NCBI RefSeq assembly: GCF_003945345.1
Contig: NZ_AP019308.1
Coordinates: 1,178,001 to 1,242,000 of the forward strand
Reading direction: 5' to 3'
Source: Paenibacillus baekrokdamisoli
GTDB taxonomy: Bacteria; Bacillota; Bacilli; Paenibacillales; Paenibacillaceae
DNA: 64,000 nucleotides
In this document: piece after piece, positions 16,318 through 25,898 of the stretch
How the letters are laid out: every line of letters starts with the position of its first letter
Position numbering within the stretch: the first letter of the stretch is position 1
Program-made: the position numbers and the translations under genes
Notes under the pieces: model-generated
What the model was told of the DNA's origin: nothing
Seen by the model: only the letters and a program-made list of their open reading frames with translations
Database searches by the model: none

Positions 16318-19300
16318 ATGAGGTTGAAACAAACGCTTTTTTCTATCTTATGTATGGCTCTCGCTTTTTCTGGAACTACCTTCACTGCTTCTGCAGCAGA
16401 TCCAGTCATCACTGCGAAGGCTTCTAACAGCAACACCATTACGGTTACAGCTGTGAATAGGGCAATAGGAGCAGCTGACGAAATGATTCTGTTTACACGA
16501 GAAAACAGCAGTAAATTAACAGATTCAAATATTTATTCGACTGCAGCAGTCGTGGATTATCATGATGGTGAGTATAGTGTTACCTCCATCAGTGAACGTA
16601 AGGGTGCTGTAGAGATTCCCGCAAATGGCTTTGTGCTATTTGGACACGGAACGAGTGAGGATTGGATAAAAGACAATTTGAATCCAGGTGACTCAGTTGA
16701 AATTATCGGATATAAGCTCCCTGAACCGATAATCGGAGGTCCGCAGCTCATCATCAATAATGGGAGTGGAATACCAATTGATTTGATTGATGAGGATCAA
16801 CAGAGTAATACTCTTGCCGTTTATACACGTCATTTTGGTGAAATGACAAAACCTTTTACGGAAGATACTGTTCAATTCATCATTGCCAATGATGCAGCTG
16901 TGGTGAAAAGCACCTATGCGCTCAATGGTCAAAGAGGAACAAATATCCCTGCGAATGGATATGTGATCTCGGCTTCAGGCAGCGCAGCGACAGCCTTATC
17001 AGACTTAAATCTGGAAGTGGGTCAAACGGTGCAGATCATCAATGTAACGATCCCCATTTTACCTTCCAAATATGTGAAAGTTAATGGCATTGCGGTAGGT
17101 ATTGATAAAATAAACGGACCGCGCGGAGCGGGGGAAGTGATTCTATACCAGCCTTCTTATGGCGCAACAACCAATCAGAACGCCTGGGGAATGGAGCTTA
17201 CTGTTAGTGGTAATAAGGTAACGAGAGTAGTAGCGATTGAAGCAGATCCCAATGGGGGTTTTCTCAATAACAATTCACCCATTCCAGCGGATGGGTACGT
17301 GCTGTCGATCCAATCGGGAAGTCCATATTATGATCAGCTCATTGGCCAGGTTCAAATTGGTGCAGAAGTTGAACTTGTAACGGATAACCTCACCTACCAA
17401 GCGGCAAAAACTTCGTTTGACGCTTTTAACCCGAAGGTAAAAGAGGATAATCCGAATGGCTGGAATGATTCCAGCGATAAGCCTTATCCAGGATTTAGAG
17501 GTACGGATCAGCTAATCGTCTATAATCGCAATTATGGCAATGAAACCGGCACGAACCCTTGGGGCAGTGAAGTGGTTGTCAACGACAAAGGCTATGTGAT
17601 TAGTAATGGCGGTAATAACAAGAAAATTCCTGAAGGTGGATATGTACTGTCAGGCCATGGTGTAAAAAATACGTGGTTAACGAACAATGCGCCGATCGGA
17701 GCGAAAGTAAGTTTTGATTTTGCCAACAAGCAAGTGCTAGTTATCTTTACACCGGAGTCCTACTTGGATAGAGCGGCTATTAGTATCGAGAGTGCAGAGA
17801 AGTCGCTTCAGCAGTCCAAGGAACATTTTATGGATGTGCCGTATGATCAAATAAAACAGAAAATTGCGGATGCAAAAGCAGTTTATGAACAGGCAAAAGC
17901 GCAAATGCACGCTGGCGGCACAAGTGGTTTATTGGGTTTGCTTAATGACTTGGATGTGCAGGTCATAGATGCCAACTATATGAATTTTGAGTCTCCAAAG
18001 GTGCAAACCCGCGGGGTTTGGCTGAGGCCAAAAGAAAAAAGCTTAGATCAGGTTAAAGCGAATTTGCAAAAAATCAAAGAGACTGGCATTAACTCTATTT
18101 ATCTGGAAACGTGGTGGGATGGATATACAACATGGCCAACATCTATTCCGGATACGGAATTGAATCCGATCTATGAAGGCTTTGATGTACTCGGTGCTTA
18201 TATTGAAGAAGGGAAAAAACTGGGCTTGGAAATTCATGCTTGGGTGGAAAATTTCTTTGCTGGAGGGCCAGTTGTTCAGAATCATCCCGATTGGCGTTTG
18301 ATGAGCAGAAAAGGCGATGACTATGAAGTAGGTAGCTTCAACGCCAAATGGTACTGGCTCAATCCAGCCCTGCCACAAACGAGAGATTTTGTTGCTTCCG
18401 TCTACAAAGAATTAGTTACGAAATATGATATTGATTCCCTTCATTTGGATTATGCAAGGTACCCAGGTTCCGGCGATTATACGAATGACTTTGGATACGA
18501 TACGTATACTCGGAAGCTATTTAGCGACAAATATGGGGTTGATCCGATTAATCTACATCCGGGAGCCCAGCATTGGGATGAATGGCTTCAGTTCCGTGCA
18601 GATATTATTAATGATTGGGTGAAGCAGGCGGCTGAAGATGCACACAAAATAAAACCTAAGCTTCAAATTACGGCAGCTGTTTGGCCAAATTATGATGAAG
18701 CACCGAAAAGCCATGCACAAGAAACGAAAAAATGGTTAGACAATAACTGGATCGATCAAGTGTTCCATATGTCCTACGCGCCCGACTCAGCTTTAGTCGT
18801 AGAGGATTTGAAAAACACAATGAGAATAGCCGGTGACAATTCCTTCGTCTCATCAGGTCTGGACACATTCCAGGGCAACACGACATCGGTTGTTGTCGAT
18901 CAGGTTAACGAAGCAAACAAGAATGGTGCAGCCGGTGCGGCATTATTCGAATTTGAAGGATTATTCAATTATAAATATGACAAATTACTAAAAATCGGGG
19001 TCTATCGTAATGAAGCAATCATGCCCGATTATCGAACAACGAAACCATTAGCCACAATTATGGAAGAGATTATACGCAAAATAAATGAGATTTATATCCC
19101 TTTTGGGGGCTTGAGTAGTGTTGAGGCTGATAAGCTGAAACAGATGCTTCAAGTAGCCTCGCAAGCTTTGAAAGCAAACCCAGATTTGCAGGATGAGACC
19201 GCAAGCATCGTGATGCAGCAGATCGACATTGTAAAGAGCGAACTTCTTGGAAACAGCTCGATTAATTTGGAAGTGAAGAACCGTATGAACCATGATTTGG

Positions 19301-20967
19301 ATTATGGCAGAACAATAGCAAAGATTTACTTTTCCAAAGCAGCGTCGAAAGCGCAATTAAGTAAATTGACGGTAAGTACGGGAGCTTTAACCCCTGCATT
19401 CCATCCATCGACGTATTCCTATCGAGTACAGGTTGGGTATGGTGTTGCGAAATTGAACATTTCGGCAAGCGCTAGTAAGCCGAACTCTGTTATTTCTGTG
19501 GCCAACAAACAGTACGATAATGATTCGGCTATTCCTGTGGAGCTCGCTGTTGGATCGAATCAGGTTAAAATCAAAGTCATTTCCGATGATGGTTTAACGG
19601 AGAGCTACACCGTAACGATTGTTCGTGAATCGAATTCGGGAAGCGTGGGCGGAGGCGGCATAACTCCTCCAACAACAACCCCTGTCGTTCCGGATCCTCA
19701 AGATCAAGAGAATCCTTCGAGGAATGTGAAGCTCGACAGCGATGCGTTAACGCTTAAATCAGAAGTCAAGGCAAATGGGAAAACCTTATTAACTGCATTG
19801 GTGAAGGCAGATGAGCTGAATAAAGCCCTCAAAAGTTTGAAGGGAAGAGATACGATAACGATCGATGTCGGAGACGGAGAGGATATTCAACAGGTAGGCA
19901 TTCCTGCACAGTCATTGATAGATGCGAGAGCAAGTGTACCGAATGCAGCAATAATCATTCAGGGAAATCACGCTGCATTTGAACTTCCGATAAGCTTACT
20001 TAACCTATCCGCTTACAGCAATGAGCTTGGAGGAGATATCAAAGATGCTGTCATCTACATCACAATGGAGCAAGTTAAGGGCAATGAATTAGAGCGAATT
20101 CGGAATCAGATCAAGCAGGAAGGAGCTACTCTGTTAGATGATCGGGTTATTGACTTCTCCGTTCGAGTTGAAGCAAATGGCAAAGTGATAACCATTTCGA
20201 ACTTCGGCAATATGTATGTGGCTCGCAGCATTATTCTGGATCAATCTGCACCCTCGGATATTGCAACAGCTGTCTATATCGATCCGATAACAGGACGATT
20301 CTCTTATGCTCCTTCTCTGTTTACGACAGCAAAAGGTCAGACCACCGTTCAAATTAAACGGAATAGCACCAGTATGTACGCTGTTATTCAATCCTCTAAA
20401 ACATTCAAGGATTTGACCAATCACTGGGCAAAATCCGATATTGAGCTGCTTGCTTCAAAGCGCGTTATAGAGGGAATAAGCTTCGATCAGTTTGCACCGG
20501 ACCAAAAGGTTTCTCGTGCTGAATTTGTAAGTCTTTTAGTTCGAGCGTTAGGCCTGAATATCGATTCTGGTATCTCCAAATTTGATGATGTTTCTGAATC
20601 AGCGTGGTTCGCTGGGACCGTAGGTGCTGCGGTGAATGCAGGAATTGTGAATGGCTATAAAGACGGCTCCTTCGGTCCTAAGAATGCGATTACTCGAGAG
20701 GAGATGGCCGTGATGGTCGGCAGAGCGATAGCATTTGCTGGCAAATCATTAGAGACTTCCGCTAAACTTGATGCCCTGTTAGCTGTGTATCGAGATAAAG
20801 ATAGGATGAGCTCATGGTCACAATCTGCAATCGGCAAGATACTAGAGACAGGTATTATGAAAGGCGTGACGAGTACGACTTTCGAGCCTGGAAAACAGGC
20901 AATGCGCTCTGAAGCAGCTGTAGTTATTAAACGCATGCTGCAGTATTTAGCTTTTCTGAATTCGTAA
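16318..20967 (+). CDS. SLH-anchored GHL10-type glycosidase-like protein
   Basis: This 1549-aa exported protein has a signal peptide (cleavage after ASA, residue 26). It then has about four tandem beta modules (roughly 30-550) sharing IPxxGYVLSxxG, and a glycosyl-hydrolase-like TIM barrel of the GHL10/YngK type (about 560-900, with QTRGVWLRP, HAWVENFF and DSLHLDYARYP). A cadherin-like beta-sandwich (about 1012-1104), a Gly/Pro/Thr linker and three SLH repeats (about 1362-1549) follow. SLH repeats bind pyruvylated wall polymer, so the enzyme is displayed on the surface. ATG 16318 has GGGAGG 7 nt upstream. The ABC importer genes just downstream suggest it supplies sugar to them. Confidence 0.88.
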   Translation: MRLKQTLFSILCMALAFSGTTFTASAADPVITAKASNSNTITVTAVNRAIGAADEMILFTRENSSKLTDSNIYSTAAVVDYHDGEYSVTSISERKGAVEIPANGFVLFGHGTSEDWIKDNLNPGDSVEIIGYKLPEPIIGGPQLIINNGSGIPIDLIDEDQQSNTLAVYTRHFGEMTKPFTEDTVQFIIANDAAVVKSTYALNGQRGTNIPANGYVISASGSAATALSDLNLEVGQTVQIINVTIPILPSKYVKVNGIAVGIDKINGPRGAGEVILYQPSYGATTNQNAWGMELTVSGNKVTRVVAIEADPNGGFLNNNSPIPADGYVLSIQSGSPYYDQLIGQVQIGAEVELVTDNLTYQAAKTSFDAFNPKVKEDNPNGWNDSSDKPYPGFRGTDQLIVYNRNYGNETGTNPWGSEVVVNDKGYVISNGGNNKKIPEGGYVLSGHGVKNTWLTNNAPIGAKVSFDFANKQVLVIFTPESYLDRAAISIESAEKSLQQSKEHFMDVPYDQIKQKIADAKAVYEQAKAQMHAGGTSGLLGLLNDLDVQVIDANYMNFESPKVQTRGVWLRPKEKSLDQVKANLQKIKETGINSIYLETWWDGYTTWPTSIPDTELNPIYEGFDVLGAYIEEGKKLGLEIHAWVENFFAGGPVVQNHPDWRLMSRKGDDYEVGSFNAKWYWLNPALPQTRDFVASVYKELVTKYDIDSLHLDYARYPGSGDYTNDFGYDTYTRKLFSDKYGVDPINLHPGAQHWDEWLQFRADIINDWVKQAAEDAHKIKPKLQITAAVWPNYDEAPKSHAQETKKWLDNNWIDQVFHMSYAPDSALVVEDLKNTMRIAGDNSFVSSGLDTFQGNTTSVVVDQVNEANKNGAAGAALFEFEGLFNYKYDKLLKIGVYRNEAIMPDYRTTKPLATIMEEIIRKINEIYIPFGGLSSVEADKLKQMLQVASQALKANPDLQDETASIVMQQIDIVKSELLGNSSINLEVKNRMNHDLDYGRTIAKIYFSKAASKAQLSKLTVSTGALTPAFHPSTYSYRVQVGYGVAKLNISASASKPNSVISVANKQYDNDSAIPVELAVGSNQVKIKVISDDGLTESYTVTIVRESNSGSVGGGGITPPTTTPVVPDPQDQENPSRNVKLDSDALTLKSEVKANGKTLLTALVKADELNKALKSLKGRDTITIDVGDGEDIQQVGIPAQSLIDARASVPNAAIIIQGNHAAFELPISLLNLSAYSNELGGDIKDAVIYITMEQVKGNELERIRNQIKQEGATLLDDRVIDFSVRVEANGKVITISNFGNMYVARSIILDQSAPSDIATAVYIDPITGRFSYAPSLFTTAKGQTTVQIKRNSTSMYAVIQSSKTFKDLTNHWAKSDIELLASKRVIEGISFDQFAPDQKVSRAEFVSLLVRALGLNIDSGISKFDDVSESAWFAGTVGAAVNAGIVNGYKDGSFGPKNAITREEMAVMVGRAIAFAGKSLETSAKLDALLAVYRDKDRMSSWSQSAIGKILETGIMKGVTSTTFEPGKQAMRSEAAVVIKRMLQYLAFLNS

Positions 20968-21005
20968 TGGAAGATTAATCATTCAATGAAGGTGGGGAAA
21001 GTAAA

Positions 21006-22385
21006 ATGTCAAAGAGGTATCGTTCATTTGCACTCCTATTAGTCATTGTTATGTTGATTTCGTTGCTTGCCGCTTGTGCCTCCAATAGCTCGAGCGGAAA
21101 CAAAGATACTACAAAACCAGTTGCGGAAACGACTCCTAAAGGAACGGATAATGCAACAACTACACCAGCAGATACGGATAAGCCTAAAGATAAGGAACCT
21201 GTGGAAATTAAATTTTGGACGATCTCTCTAAGCCCTAATTTTGATGACTATATCAATGGACGTATTAAAAAGTTTGAAGAGCAGAATAAGGGAGTAACGG
21301 TTAAATGGACAGATATTCCCTATGGTTCTATGGAGAATAAACTGCTGACATCGATCGCTGGCGGCAAATCTCCGGACGTGGTCAATTTAAATACGGGCAT
21401 GACAATGACATTGGCTGGGAAAAACGCGCTCGTTGATTTGAACAAGGAAGCAACGGAGGAGCAACGTTCCATTTACTTCCCGGATTTGTACAATTCAACG
21501 AAATTGGGCGAAAGCGTATATGCTTTTCCATGGTATTACGGTCTGTCTGTATTCGCCTACAACAAGAAAATCTACGAAGAAGCGGGACTTGATCCGAATA
21601 AACCGCCTACCACGTATGAAGAGATGAAGCAGCAAGCCATTATTATTAAAGAAAAGACCGGCAAATATGGGTTCGTTCCGAGTTATAATCCACCGTCAGA
21701 TTTTTATTTCTTAGGTGTGCCTATGATTAGTGAAGATAAGAAGACCATCATTATCAATACGCCGGAAGCGTTGGAATGGTCCAAATGGAACAAAGATCTT
21801 TATGAAAAAGGAATTGTTCCCAAAGAGAGCTTGGCCGCAGATGCCAACTATGTGACTGACAAATATCAATCCGGTAAAATTGCAACATTGATTACAGGAG
21901 CTCAGTTCTTAAACCGCGTAAAAACTAACGCACCAGACGTCTACAATAACACCCTCGTTGCCAAAATGCCTACCCTCAAAGCAGGCGGTAATGTTCAAGC
22001 AGGTTTGATGAACGTCGTTGTTCCTACCATGAGCACCCATCATACAGAGGCGATATTATTCGCTAATTTTATTACCAACGATGAATCCCAGCTTGAGTTC
22101 TGTAAAGTAGTTAATATTCTTCCATCTACAAAGCAAGCTGCATCGGATCCATTCTTCACGGAAGCTGGAACCGATCCAGAATCGCAAGCTAAAATCATCA
22201 CTGCCCAAATGGCATCCATGAGTAAAGACTTCTCGTTAGGCGTGAAGAATGAAGGAGAAGTGCTTGATCCGTTATGGAAAGGATGGAAGGAAATGTTGAA
22301 CGGAAAAGTGTCTCCGGAGGAGATGCTGAAAAAAGCGGAAGCAGAAATGCAAAAGAAGCTGGATGAAGTTAACGCAAATGAATAA
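21006..22385 (+). CDS. sugar ABC transporter substrate-binding lipoprotein
   Basis: The 459-aa protein has a signal peptide ending in a LAAC lipobox (Cys24), a Thr/Lys-rich linker and a family 1 extracellular solute-binding fold (EIKFWTISLSPNFDDYINGRIKKFEEQNKGVTVKW onward in two pieces of the usual order). It captures a sugar outside the membrane and passes it to the two permeases downstream. It starts 38 bp after the SLH glycosidase gene with GGTGGGG upstream of the ATG. A strong terminator follows before the permease genes, which should make the binding protein more abundant than the channel. The ligand is unknown. Confidence 0.92.
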   Translation: MSKRYRSFALLLVIVMLISLLAACASNSSSGNKDTTKPVAETTPKGTDNATTTPADTDKPKDKEPVEIKFWTISLSPNFDDYINGRIKKFEEQNKGVTVKWTDIPYGSMENKLLTSIAGGKSPDVVNLNTGMTMTLAGKNALVDLNKEATEEQRSIYFPDLYNSTKLGESVYAFPWYYGLSVFAYNKKIYEEAGLDPNKPPTTYEEMKQQAIIIKEKTGKYGFVPSYNPPSDFYFLGVPMISEDKKTIIINTPEALEWSKWNKDLYEKGIVPKESLAADANYVTDKYQSGKIATLITGAQFLNRVKTNAPDVYNNTLVAKMPTLKAGGNVQAGLMNVVVPTMSTHHTEAILFANFITNDESQLEFCKVVNILPSTKQAASDPFFTEAGTDPESQAKIITAQMASMSKDFSLGVKNEGEVLDPLWKGWKEMLNGKVSPEEMLKKAEAEMQKKLDEVNANE

Positions 22386-22426
22386 GAGTCAAGACAACAT
22401 GAAGGAGTAAGTGCCAAGACAATACG

Positions 22427-22451
22427 GAGGAGTGAGCGTAACTCACTCCTC
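22427..22451 (+). other. hairpin after binding-protein gene
   Basis: A perfect 10-bp stem, GAGGAGTGAG with CTCACTCCTC, lies between the binding-protein and permease genes, immediately before a terminator. Such stems often protect the 3' end of the upstream mRNA. Confidence 0.6.
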
Positions 22452-22452
22452 A

Positions 22453-22484
22453 GACTGTCGAGAAACCTCGACAGTCATTTTTTG
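22453..22484 (+). terminator. intrinsic terminator inside ABC operon
   Basis: A perfect 10-bp stem, GACTGTCGAG with CTCGACAGTC, closes an AAAC loop and is followed by ATTTTTTT. Placed between binding protein and permeases, it probably sets their expression ratio. Confidence 0.85.
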
Positions 22485-22487
22485 AAA

Positions 22488-22582
22488 AATAAGAAAGTAT
22501 AAGTTTTCTCCATACTTTGCTTATTTTTCAGAGGGAAGAAACTTACTTCGCCGCCAAGGACGGCATTAGCCGTTTCTTCTTG
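22488..22582 (+). repeat. 95-bp structured repeat, copy A
   Basis: This segment is about 90% identical to 28151-28245 (86 of 95 by eye). It forms two hairpins: an AT-rich one with outer arms AATAAG/CTTATT and inner AAGTAT/ATACTT, and a second with AAGAAAC/GTTTCTT around GCC...GGC. It ends just before the ribosome site of the permease gene. It has no ORF. It resembles a small non-autonomous repeat or mobile structured element. Confidence 0.75.
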
Positions 22583-22598
22583 AAAGGAGGGATATTGC

Positions 22599-23495
22599 TT
22601 GGCTGTATCAAAAGAGAGGGCTCGCCAAACCAGATTTGCCTATGCCATGCTGACTCCAGGAATTGTTTTACTGCTGCTCTTTACTTTTATACCGATCGTC
22701 TATGGTTTGCCGCTTGCCTTTACGAACTATTCTGCCGTCGATACAACAAAATGGGTTGGATTCAAAAACTTCATAAAAGCATTTGATGATCCTGATTTTT
22801 GGGTCTCTATGAAAAACTCAATTATCTATGTCATTGTTGTTCCTGTTATTCAGCTGTTATCGATTTTGATGGCGATTCTTGTGAACAATAAGCTGCGTTT
22901 TGTTCATTTATTTAGAATCTCATATTTTATCCCCGTAGTAACTTCTATGACAGCTGCTGCAATTGCTTGGAAATGGGTGTTTGAAGAAGATGGGATATTG
23001 AACTACTATCTAAAAGTTATAGGGATTATCGATACGCCAATCTCCTTTATGGCGGATATGAATTTGGCTCTCTACGGTGTCATGTGTGTGACAATCTGGA
23101 AGGGACTCGGTTACTACATGATGATTTATCTTGCCGGACTGCAATCCATTCCGACTGAGCTTCAAGAGGCGGCCAGAATAGATGGTGCCGGTCGCTTGCG
23201 AGTGATCTGGCATATTACGATCCCCTTATTAATGCCGTTCGTGATGTTATGCTCGCTGCTATCCGTTATGGGTGCTATTCGCGTCTTTGACGAGATCTAC
23301 GTTATGCATGGACCGAAGGGGGATCCGGCATCGGCAACGTTAACAACAAGTGTTTATACATATAAAGTTTCTTTTCAGGATTATAACTTTGGTTATGGAG
23401 CGGCGGTCGGTCTGGTAGTCTCCTTGTTAATTATGATCTTCACGATTCTTCTATTCAAATATACGAGAAAGGGAGGAATGAACTATTATGAATAA
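22599..23495 (+). CDS. sugar ABC transporter permease (MalF/UgpA type)
   Basis: The 298-aa product has six membrane helices and the cytoplasmic EAA loop that docks to the ATPase (EAARIDGAGRLRVIWHITIPLL). The start is TTG 22599 behind AAAGGAGGG with 7-nt spacing. It overlaps the second permease gene by 8 bp. A 95-bp repeat element lies directly upstream. As usual for this importer class, no ATPase gene is present; a shared MsmX-type ATPase encoded elsewhere is expected. Confidence 0.92.
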   Translation: MAVSKERARQTRFAYAMLTPGIVLLLLFTFIPIVYGLPLAFTNYSAVDTTKWVGFKNFIKAFDDPDFWVSMKNSIIYVIVVPVIQLLSILMAILVNNKLRFVHLFRISYFIPVVTSMTAAAIAWKWVFEEDGILNYYLKVIGIIDTPISFMADMNLALYGVMCVTIWKGLGYYMMIYLAGLQSIPTELQEAARIDGAGRLRVIWHITIPLLMPFVMLCSLLSVMGAIRVFDEIYVMHGPKGDPASATLTTSVYTYKVSFQDYNFGYGAAVGLVVSLLIMIFTILLFKYTRKGGMNYYE

Positions 23496-24381
23496 CGGCA
23501 TCCGACCCATTCCTACCCGCTCTCGACCTTTCAACTATCATACGTTGACGACAGCACGGATGTGGAAAAAAATTGGCTCTATCCTTGTGTTGTATTCACT
23601 CCTTATTATCACTGCGCTGTTCTGTCTTGGACCCTTCTTATGGCTGCTCTCAACTGCATTCAAAACTGGAGAAAATGTCTATACGTTCCCACCACAATTT
23701 ATCCCCAATCCCATCTCGTTTAAAAATTTTATCGATGTCTTTGACATCATGCCGTTATGGAAATATATCTATAACACGATCTATATGACTGTTCTAGGTG
23801 TCGGATTAAACCTTCTGCTCTGTACATTTACAGCATATCCGCTGGCTCGTATTCAGTTTCCGGGGCGAAATTTTATTTTTAAGGCCATCGTTAGTACAAT
23901 GATTTTGCCAAATGCTGCGGGAATGATTGTTAATTTTATCATCATACAGAAGATGGGATTATACAATAATATGCTAGGTGTCGTGCTTCCTTCTGCAATC
24001 AGCGTTTTTAATATTTTTTTACTCCGACAAGCTTTTATTACCATCCCGATTGATATGGAGCAATCAGCCAGAATCGATGGGGCTCGGGAATTTAGAATAT
24101 TTTATAGCATTATGCTTCCGATGATTCGTCCGGCTGTGGCGACTGTAGTCATTTTTGATTTCATGGCATTTTGGAATAGCTTGATTTGGCCTGTTATTGT
24201 TTTTGACGACCAGGATAAATATCCATTGGCACCAGCACTGCAGTATCTGCAGGGTTCATTGTCCTTTAATTTTCCTTATATTGCATCGGGAACGATCATT
24301 TCTATCATCCCGATCATCATCATCTTCTTGGTTCTGCAGAAACAATTTATAAACGGTATGGTTGGGGCAGTCAAAGGTTAA
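23488..24381 (+). CDS. sugar ABC transporter permease (MalG/UgpE type)
   Basis: The 297-aa protein is the second membrane subunit of the importer, with six helices and an EAA loop variant (MEQSARIDGAREFRIFYSIMLP). It overlaps the first permease gene by 8 bp, so the two are translated together. A longer than usual basic N-terminal extension (about 25 residues) precedes the first helix. No gene follows in the same direction for 4 kb, so this is the end of the unit. Confidence 0.92.
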   Translation: MNNGIRPIPTRSRPFNYHTLTTARMWKKIGSILVLYSLLIITALFCLGPFLWLLSTAFKTGENVYTFPPQFIPNPISFKNFIDVFDIMPLWKYIYNTIYMTVLGVGLNLLLCTFTAYPLARIQFPGRNFIFKAIVSTMILPNAAGMIVNFIIIQKMGLYNNMLGVVLPSAISVFNIFLLRQAFITIPIDMEQSARIDGAREFRIFYSIMLPMIRPAVATVVIFDFMAFWNSLIWPVIVFDDQDKYPLAPALQYLQGSLSFNFPYIASGTIISIIPIIIIFLVLQKQFINGMVGAVKG

Positions 24382-24506
24382 CCGATTATTGGTGAGAGCA
24401 GATGAGCATATATCGGTATCACGAAAGACTGGTCCCGTTACTAGAAGGTGAGTTTTGCCTGAGATAACCAGGGCGCTACTCTGCCGGATCATTCTTTCGA
24501 TCGCTG

Positions 24507-24607
24507 TTGTCTCCCTATTTCTTGATTCTATCCCTTAGGGGTAGAAATAAGGAGACAAAGGCGAACGCTATCGCTTCTTCAGAACGATTCCGTCCGCTTC
24601 GCTTTTG
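24507..24607 (+). other. intergenic structured element
   Basis: TTGTCTCC plus TATTTCT pair with AGAAATA plus GGAGACAA, a long stem with one mismatch (24507-24558). A second GC-richer stretch (24559-24607) has near-complementary ends (AAAGGCGAA...TTCGCTTTT). The two-hairpin layout is like that of the 95-bp repeat, but the sequence differs. The rest of 24382-24745 shows no gene. Confidence 0.45.
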
Positions 24608-24749
24608 TTATTCGTGATAGCAAGCACTGATAAAGAATGTGAAATGATTGGTGCCGTCGATGATCCTGATTAGAATAAGATCATAACTTGGTAGAGATTT
24701 AATGCCAGCATATCTGTTATACAAACGAGCACAATTATGATCAAAAAAT

Positions 24750-24781
24750 AAGGAAAGCACCGCCACTAGGGAGCTTTCCTT
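24750..24781 (-). terminator. intrinsic terminator after GlcG-like gene
   Basis: AAGGAAAGC pairs with GCTTTCCTT across a 14-nt segment. On the minus strand the stem is followed by ATTTTTTG. Confidence 0.75.
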
Positions 24782-24821
24782 TCGTCTGTATCCCCATATC
24801 TGGGCTTTAGCACTGATTTTT

Positions 24822-25274
24822 TCATTCAATCACAAATTTACTAGCAGTCCCTATGCGCGAATGAGGATAAGTCTCAAATGCTTTAACAGCTGCGTTGGCA
24901 ACCTCTATGTCTTGATCACTAGATGCTCCACTGACGCCAATAGCTCCGATAATTCTTCCCTCTTTTACAAATGGAACTCCGCCACCTAGAATAACCACTC
25001 GTCCATGATTGGTTGTATTAATCCCATACGCTGGTGAGTTTGGGAGAGCCGATTTAGCCAAGTTAGAAGTAGGCATCTTCATCGCTACCGCCGTCCACGC
25101 CTTATCTTGGGCAATGCTAATACCAGCCAATCTGGCATCATCCATCCGGTAGAAAGCGATTAAATTACCGCCATCATCGACGATTGCAATGTCCTCGGAA
25201 ATACCGAGCTCTTTTGCTCTGCGCTCCGCGGCATTTAGTAACATTTTAGTAACCTCTAAGGATAATTTCGTCAA
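24822..25274 (-). CDS. GlcG/HbpS-family protein
   Basis: The 150-aa protein matches the GlcG/HbpS fold: an N-terminal helix, the AIVDDGGNLIAFYRMDDARLAGISIAQDKAWTA segment and a glycine-rich LGGGVPFVKEGRIIGAIGVSGASSDQD block. Members include the Streptomyces heme-binding HbpS and proteins of unknown role in glycolate or propanediol gene clusters. No signal peptide is present, so it is cytoplasmic. The start is TTG 25274 with AAAGGAGC upstream. It stands alone with its own terminator, so the context gives no further clue. Confidence 0.85.
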   Translation of the reverse strand: MTKLSLEVTKMLLNAAERRAKELGISEDIAIVDDGGNLIAFYRMDDARLAGISIAQDKAWTAVAMKMPTSNLAKSALPNSPAYGINTTNHGRVVILGGGVPFVKEGRIIGAIGVSGASSDQDIEVANAAVKAFETYPHSRIGTASKFVIE

Positions 25275-25355
25275 ATGCAGCTGCTCCTTTATGGGAAATA
25301 ATTCGCTTTTTATATACTATGGCCTATGTTGATTTTGGGTGTCACCTGCCGTTCC

Positions 25356-25390
25356 TGTACTTGCACAAATGGAGTGAAAGTGCGGGTACA
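25356..25390 (+). other. hairpin with G-U pairs
   Basis: TGTACTTGCAC and GTGCGGGTACA pair fully if two G-U pairs are allowed, which favours structure in a plus-strand RNA. No plus-strand gene lies nearby. Its role is unclear. Confidence 0.25.
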
Positions 25391-25436
25391 ATTGTTGCTA
25401 GTTGTTACGTTGATCAAGGAATATAGTTTTAAAAGT

Positions 25437-25652
25437 TTAATTGAAATTCAAAATAGAGCCCCCTGAAAAAAGTACTGCGAATCCGAGAATGATTGCAATA
25501 AATCCGCCAAGCCGCGACATAAAGATGAATGCGTCACTTGGCTCAGAATCACCATCCACCATCCAACCATATCTAATGTACCAGCCTAAAGTAGGGAAAA
25601 ATATACCGAGAAGGCCCGGTACAAAAAAAAGTAAGGCCGCAAAAAACACCAT
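25437..25652 (-). CDS. small two-helix membrane protein (DUF6199-like)
   Basis: This 71-aa protein has two hydrophobic segments flanking a short loop with WMVDGDSEPSDAFIFMSRLGG. That loop motif resembles the small DUF6199-type membrane proteins common in Firmicutes and actinobacteria, whose function is unknown. The ATG at 25652 has AAGGGGGGA with 7-nt spacing, which supports real translation. It is not clearly linked to either neighbour. Confidence 0.7.
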   Translation of the reverse strand: MVFFAALLFFVPGLLGIFFPTLGWYIRYGWMVDGDSEPSDAFIFMSRLGGFIAIILGFAVLFSGGSILNFN

Positions 25653-25822
25653 TTGGAAAATCCCCCCTTCTTAATGTTGATATTCATACGCGTGGGTAGG
25701 GGGAAAGTTACTGTCCAAGCTATCATTCTAGGCTCTGCAGATCGTATTTACTTTGGTAGCCTAAGAAAGTACTTTTCTGAATGGAGCAGATACTTTAACT
25801 GCTGTATAAGACAGCAATGAAC

Positions 25823-25865
25823 AAAAAAAGGATGAAGCAGATTTGACCCTGCTCCATCCTTTTTA
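25823..25865 (-). terminator. intrinsic terminator after GlnL-like regulator
   Basis: A long stem with arms around AAAGGATG-AGCAG and CTGCT-CATCCTTT is flanked by an A run and a T run, so it can work in both directions. It lies just past the response regulator stop. Confidence 0.8.
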
Positions 25866-25898
25866 TTGTATTGACAACTAAACTTGCGAGTTCGGCTG

